This document shows positions 58,965 through 64,000 of a DNA stretch of 64,000 bases, in pieces (within the stretch, counting starts at the first letter, position 1; every line of letters begins with the position of its first letter). The position numbers and the translations under genes were made by a program. The notes under the pieces were generated by a model. The model was not told the origin of the DNA. It saw only the letters and a program-made list of their open reading frames with translations, and did not search any database. The stretch lies in NCBI GenBank assembly GCA_900708905.1, contig CAADRB010000012.1, forward strand, positions 2,281,271 through 2,345,270, read 5' to 3'. The DNA comes from Hymenolepis diminuta. Lineage: Eukaryota; Platyhelminthes; Cestoda; Cyclophyllidea; Hymenolepididae.

Positions 58965-60600
58965 AAGCAGAAAGATCGATTTCTATGTTCGTTGGGTAGT
59001 AGGGGGAATGGAGGATGTAAGATTAATGGCACAGATCTGTGGGTTGCATGTATTATAAAATGTCAAATTTCATCTTAAGTGTGTGAGGGAGAGGGAGAGA
59101 ACTGGGAGGAATAGGAATGCCGATGCACCAACCTATCGCAGTTCGCTTGATTTATCGATGCGGGATTGATGAATGAATCAATTTGGATATCGTGGATCAA
59201 GTGAAGGAGACTTGAAAAAGCATAATATTAATTAAATTGTGGCTGAAATTATAAAGGGTTCTTTCGTTGCAGGGGAGTTTTTCATAACGCTCAGAACTAC
59301 CAGTGAGTTCAGTCATGACACGAAGTAATATATTTAAACTTCGAGTGTAAATGTTATCTTTTCATACTTAACACATTCTTGACATAAAATATTTATGAGT
59401 AACAGTTCGGTTAATTAACATTTTCTAAAATCTACTGAAATATTGAAATTGAAAAGGTTTCTGGCTAAAAAAGAGTTAAACTTCTGTGTATATCCGTGAT
59501 AATTTCTATTTTATTTGATTAAAGAAAGCAAAATATTATGACACTAGATGAAATCGAGTAATGTCATGGGAATTTCCAGGGATTCGTCAGTTTGGGTAAC
59601 CGGAAATGGCTTAATAGTCTAATTCCTAGCCAGTTTAAATAAGTTGGTCTTAATTTATTGAAACTTTTTTATTAGTATAATCCACAGGAAGGCAAAAAAG
59701 GCTAAAATTAACTGAACAAAGGTAATGGTAAAGGACAACAAGGGATAAAGGAATTCGAAAAGGTGTTGAGAAAAGGTTTGGGTATCAAATGGGCTTTAAT
59801 TAATTTGATGTTGTACCATTAATTATTAGCTCCTGTTAGCTGTGCTATGTTAAAAATCCCTTAACCAGGTTCAATTACCTGTTTTTGGCTACTGGAAGAG
59901 ATAATTTATCAAGATGGTATGGCTAACCACTGAAATTAATATATTGAGCATCGAGGAAACTAATGAATGAAATGAAATGAAATCGAATTAAGAAATCGAG
60001 AAAATCAGAACATTAAGTAATGAGATATTCAATTAAAAGATGACAAAATGATGAATTCCAAAATGAAATTACCCTAGTTTTCATCTCCTACTCGATTTCC
60101 CCTCCTCTACCCCTTATTTGACTATTGTACCGGTTTCCGTGTTTAAGTGCCTTCCCTCACAAAAAGGTTAAAATATTTTGCTTGATCATGGGTAATAATA
60201 ACAATCTATATAGCAAAAATAAGATTTTGGTGATTGAAAAACAATATTCTTTAAATTACGCTGAAAAATTCCTGCGCTTAAATGAGGCTGAGTCAAAACT
60301 GTAGGGACCGAAATCAGCTTCTTCCGCTTTACCTAATATCGATATCACTTTTCCTGATGGAAAAGGGAAAATAAGAATATTCATGTAAAAATCTTAATCA
60401 ATTTTCAGCCATCACGGCAGTAATCGACCGTGAAACTAGCTAAACGTACCCCAAATTGAGTCTCGTTTCAGTGGGAATAGAACAAGTCAATCAAATAATA
60501 TAGACAATGGGTCATTTGAGCGACCACCATGTTCGCTTTCATTTTCGGGAAGATTATAAAGTTAGACGATTAAATTTTTTTTGAAGGTGGCCCAAATTCG
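58965..60600. other. AT-rich intergenic stretch
   Basis: No gene or repeat recognised. Confidence 0.5.
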
Positions 60601-60611
60601 GTTCTCGGTCG

Positions 60612-60633
60612 GTGCGCAACTCCGTTTGCGCAC
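60612..60633. repeat. GC-rich 8-bp hairpin
   Basis: GTGCGCAA, a six-base loop, TTGCGCAC. It stands out in AT-rich surroundings (TCGGTTCTCGGTCGGTGCGC). Could be a fossil small RNA or a binding site; no further evidence. Confidence 0.6.
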
Positions 60634-61339
60634 TCGAATGTAGGCAGTTGGGTTATAATAAATCCATTTATAAGCGGATCGAATGGGGGATACGAATTGC
60701 ACAAAATGCGGTATAACTTTTGAGTTTTATTAAGACAATTAAAAAGTACTGCAAACTCAGTGATTACCTTTCGTTCATTTTGATGTCAACCTTTCTTTTT
60801 CAGCTTTTAATTAGACGTGTGCATAATTCATATAAACATAATATTTTTTCTTTATTTTACATTTTGCAGAGCAGCCGCGATTTCGAAAGGATTATGAGAG
60901 GACTTGCAGCTAGTCACACAATTTTTCATTGCAGCATTGGAGCCGGGATTCTTTACTTACTTTAGGGGGTTTGCATATGGTTCTCATTGTCCATGGTAAT
61001 GTAGTAAAATCTTTGTAATTTTTTGTCAGGGAATAGCATCTGGACACTCGAAATAGCAAAATGTATCAGAAAGTGGTGAAAAGAGGGTCTACTAGAGACG
61101 TCTAAGGAGGTTAAAACATTAAGGTGCTTGTTTTACTCGAATTCAGAAGCACTGTTTTGTCCACTTTCTCGTAAGGGGTGGAATTCACTCTGTAATATCA
61201 AATATTCTATTGTTCAGTCATCATGATTTGATCTCTGTTTTTCTGGGTGAGTTAATGTCCGCAGTATTCAAAACCTTTTGATTAGTTGATTTAAATAAAT
61301 GATTACCTATGCCGCTTTGAATCATTTATCTCTTTTTTA

Positions 61340-61390
61340 GTCATCTACAGGTAGATGCGACTAGCAAAGGCATTTTTTAGCTTAATAAAG
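61340..61390 (-). repeat. short dispersed motif, inverted copy
   Basis: On the minus strand ATGCCTTTGCTAGTCGCATC then TACCTGTAGATGACT. It matches the consensus of the forward copies, and its TCTACAGGTAGA is itself palindromic. Confidence 0.5.
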
Positions 61391-62189
61391 TTCACTCAAG
61401 GCGTACTTTAACAATAATAAAAATGTTAATCCATTTAAATTTAATCCGGTGCCCTACATCTCGTATTTCATCAACTACTCGAACAATTTAATTCTTTCTT
61501 GGCTTGATTCCCATACGTCATGAATGGCGCATATAAAAATAATGGATTATCAACTAATGTAGAGACGATGATAATAAAGGCCCAGACACAAAAGGAATCG
61601 CGCGGGCCTTGGTGAAACGGATAATGTCTAATTTATGCTGTGATGTGCGGACACAGACAGTAACAGTCGTTTGATAAACATTAAAAGAATCCAATGAGAA
61701 GGGAATGGATTTTTGAAGGGTTCAATAAAGTATTTGAATTCGGGCGTTTATCACTTTTAATCGATATCTGGTCTTATTTTGATAAAACATGAAAAGTTGC
61801 AATTCTTATCAAAGGCAGGAAGTGGACAGAGAGTGGGTGAAATCAGAAGATATTGGTAGAAACTTCTCGAGTTCTGAATGAAATTGAACTAGACATGATT
61901 GAAGCTTAATTTTCAAATGCTGCAAGATGCTGAAAGCCAATGTATTTTCTTTGTTAAAATCTTCTAGCTGGTTTGATTGTAGAAGAAACCGCGCCTTTTA
62001 ACAAGATTGGCAGTTTGTACCTACCTTATCTCCAGAGCCAACGAATGCTACTTTTGTATGAGTTAAACTACCGACTTACCATTTGATTATGTCAATCATT
62101 GTAGCAATTAATTGATCAGAGTAGATTAGTTTTAGATGCGTTCAAGGATATGCACATGGTACTAACCAAGTGACAATTGTTTGATTAGT

Positions 62190-62245
62190 ATGAAGAGTGG
62201 TTGCTAGTCTCACCTATCTGATCATAGATGTAAGGAGATACAAAA
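62190..62245 (+). repeat. short dispersed motif, copy 4
   Basis: GGTTGCTAGTCTCACCTATC then TGATCATAGATGTAAGGAGA. Same consensus as the other copies. Confidence 0.5.
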
Positions 62246-62249
62246 GATA

Positions 62250-64000
62250 TTCGACCCCAGTTTCATCCCATACTGAACTATTTGTTTACGTATGTGTTCA
62301 GATGTTATTCCTTGATTAAAAATAGCAAAATTTTATTACGTATTATCACTTTAAATAAACTAAAGCTGAAAATGAACACTTATTCACCTTTAACCTGACC
62401 AGTGAGTTCGTAAGTACATTGTATAACCGGCGCCTAAGCAATTATGTAAGAAAAGGAGGATTTTCGTGACGGTAGCTAAACAATGTCAGGTTAATGAATT
62501 TTAATAATGTTGACTTAAATTAAGTTAATGTGCTTGCTATCAAGAAAAAAATATTCATGCGAATTGCAATCGGTTGACGATCCTAATTTTGCACCAAATA
62601 ACGTCATAATAAACCTAATACACAAGTTCCATGAGAATTTATGCTTATAGAAAGGTAGATTAATGTGAACCAGATGTGAGGCAAGATTGAAGCTTTCACT
62701 TTTTATCCAATTACATGAAGTGAAAACGCGTTAAACTTCATAATCCTTGAAGATAAACTAATTAGTATGATAAGTATAAGGAGGCGTAACGATCACTTTT
62801 GAAAAGCAGAACACTCGGCCCATATTCATTGGTCACGGCAAGTGTGGAGTTCAAGGACGTTGCTCTCCTGAATAAAAACACACAATCCCACAAAGAATCT
62901 TGGATTGATTTCCATATTAAAATACTATACACCTTTTTTAATTGTGCGCTATACTTATCAAGAGCTCTGTAGCATAGGGAGTTATTTACTTGGTCATTTT
63001 ATTTGGTCTCATGTATTATAACACAGTATGATTGATTATACATCGTATTCTTGATACCGAATAGCATCATTTTATCAATTCCGCCTTCCCTAGAAGATGT
63101 GTACATTGGGGGCAAATTAGTCTGAACGTACCAGTGCAGATATGCTCCACTTCTCATCCTGATAACTAAGTGGGTACCTTGCTATTTTAGCATGCTATTA
63201 TATTCAGCCTAAAACAATAATAGTCTATCCTAAATTCTCAGCCCATGAAAACGGTTAGAGAATAAAGTAAGTGAACCACATTTAATTATAAAGCTATAGA
63301 TAATGGGAGAATAATTATTTTAAGTAGGAGAAAACAATTATTAAAAGGTTTTAAAAATTCAGGAACATGTAAGTAGAGATTCACAAATAATCTGACGGAT
63401 AGAACTTTTGAAGTGTAAAACACTGCTAAGGCTGGCCAAAGGGATCCCGCGGGCGCAAGAACATTCTGAAAGGTGCGAACGTGCTACTGATCGCGTTTCG
63501 AGCAAGCACGGTATGCGTGAGGAACCTCTCAGCCAGTCAGCAATAAATATTTGTGCAGCGTAGCGTTATTTATACTCACAAATTGCTCAACATCTTCGGT
63601 AAACACTCTCCACACAATGCCTTCTGCGTTCTCACTACTTTGAACGTAGTCTAGCTAATTTTGGGGGCCACTTACGCTAGAGGACTTTGCCAAAAGATAG
63701 TTGTACTTGTCTACCTAAGGTTTAGTCTAGGGCTATTTATATGGTATTCGATATAAACGAAACTGTCTTCTTAATCTATATATATATATATATATGTGTG
63801 TGTTTGTAGGCGGCCAAGTGAAGCGGAATTAGTAGAGCATGCCAACGCATGCATGATTTATTTGCATATAAATAAACTCGCTGTCTCTACCGCTTCTTGT
63901 CTGCACTTTATAAACAAGATTTATTCGTTACATGTGTATGCCATTTGATATCTAAAACTCAATAGAAAAGAGAATCGAATATGAAGAACCTTTAAGCAAA
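62250..64000. other. intergenic stretch to the window end
   Basis: No gene recognised. A GC-richer block lies at 63440-63560 (GATCCCGCGGGCGCAAG) and a (TA)n(TG)n microsatellite at about 63777-63804. Confidence 0.45.

Overview
The window is AT-rich, intron-bearing eukaryotic (metazoan) DNA with long gene-poor stretches. It fits a flatworm, most likely a parasitic one such as a tapeworm. The basis is: one unmistakable animal gene (Frizzled) whose two short introns are each exactly 40 nt, several other apparent introns of 36-46 nt, AATAAA signals close behind or overlapping stop codons, and decayed mariner/Tc1 transposons. The species cannot be fixed from the sequence alone.

The one certain gene is a four-exon Frizzled-class Wnt receptor at 42572-45102 (+). 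It encodes 653 residues with a signal peptide, a complete ten-cysteine CRD, seven membrane segments and the KTLHSW Dishevelled-binding motif. Its CRD looks most like the Fz1/2/7 class. A TATA box lies about 370 bp upstream and an AATAAA about 680 bp downstream of the stop.

The first 37 kb hold a scattered set of very small genes, mostly on the minus strand. Their products are cysteine-rich, or basic and Ser/Arg/His-rich, or both. They are a 59-residue, 16-cysteine three-exon gene (1540-1870), a 31-residue MGNKQSK gene ending in a cysteine cluster (12294-12389), a 171-residue Arg/Ser/Asn-rich two-exon gene (21517-22101), a 73-residue MGSRQSS gene (26839-27060), a 65-residue gene with a 36-nt intron (31771-32004) and a 72-residue His/Arg-then-Cys gene (36328-36546). 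Two share an N-terminal MG-[NS]-[KR]-QS start that fits N-myristoylation. This may be a rapidly evolving, lineage-specific family and is the best candidate here for something undescribed. Several weaker short genes are listed with low confidence (3.6, 4.5, 13.5, 26.4, 33.4, 37.4, 37.8, 39.2, 46.5, 47.8, 49.0 and 54.3 kb).

Mobile and repeated DNA: a full-length but broken mariner (7076-8325), a degenerate Tc1/mariner-type transposase on the minus strand (14222-15245), a tRNA-like SINE pair (24.6 and 29.7 kb), a pyrimidine-rich repeat pair (25.0 and 58.3 kb), a three-copy repeat of about 350 bp carrying a TATA-like block (15.9, 45.9 and 47.5 kb), a short dispersed motif in five or more copies, and a perfect 45-bp inverted repeat whose arms are 11.5 kb apart and whose left arm is the first base of the window. 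Most remaining DNA is AT-rich intergenic sequence with no recognisable gene. Nothing prokaryotic or viral is evident, and there is no rRNA, tRNA gene or CRISPR array.
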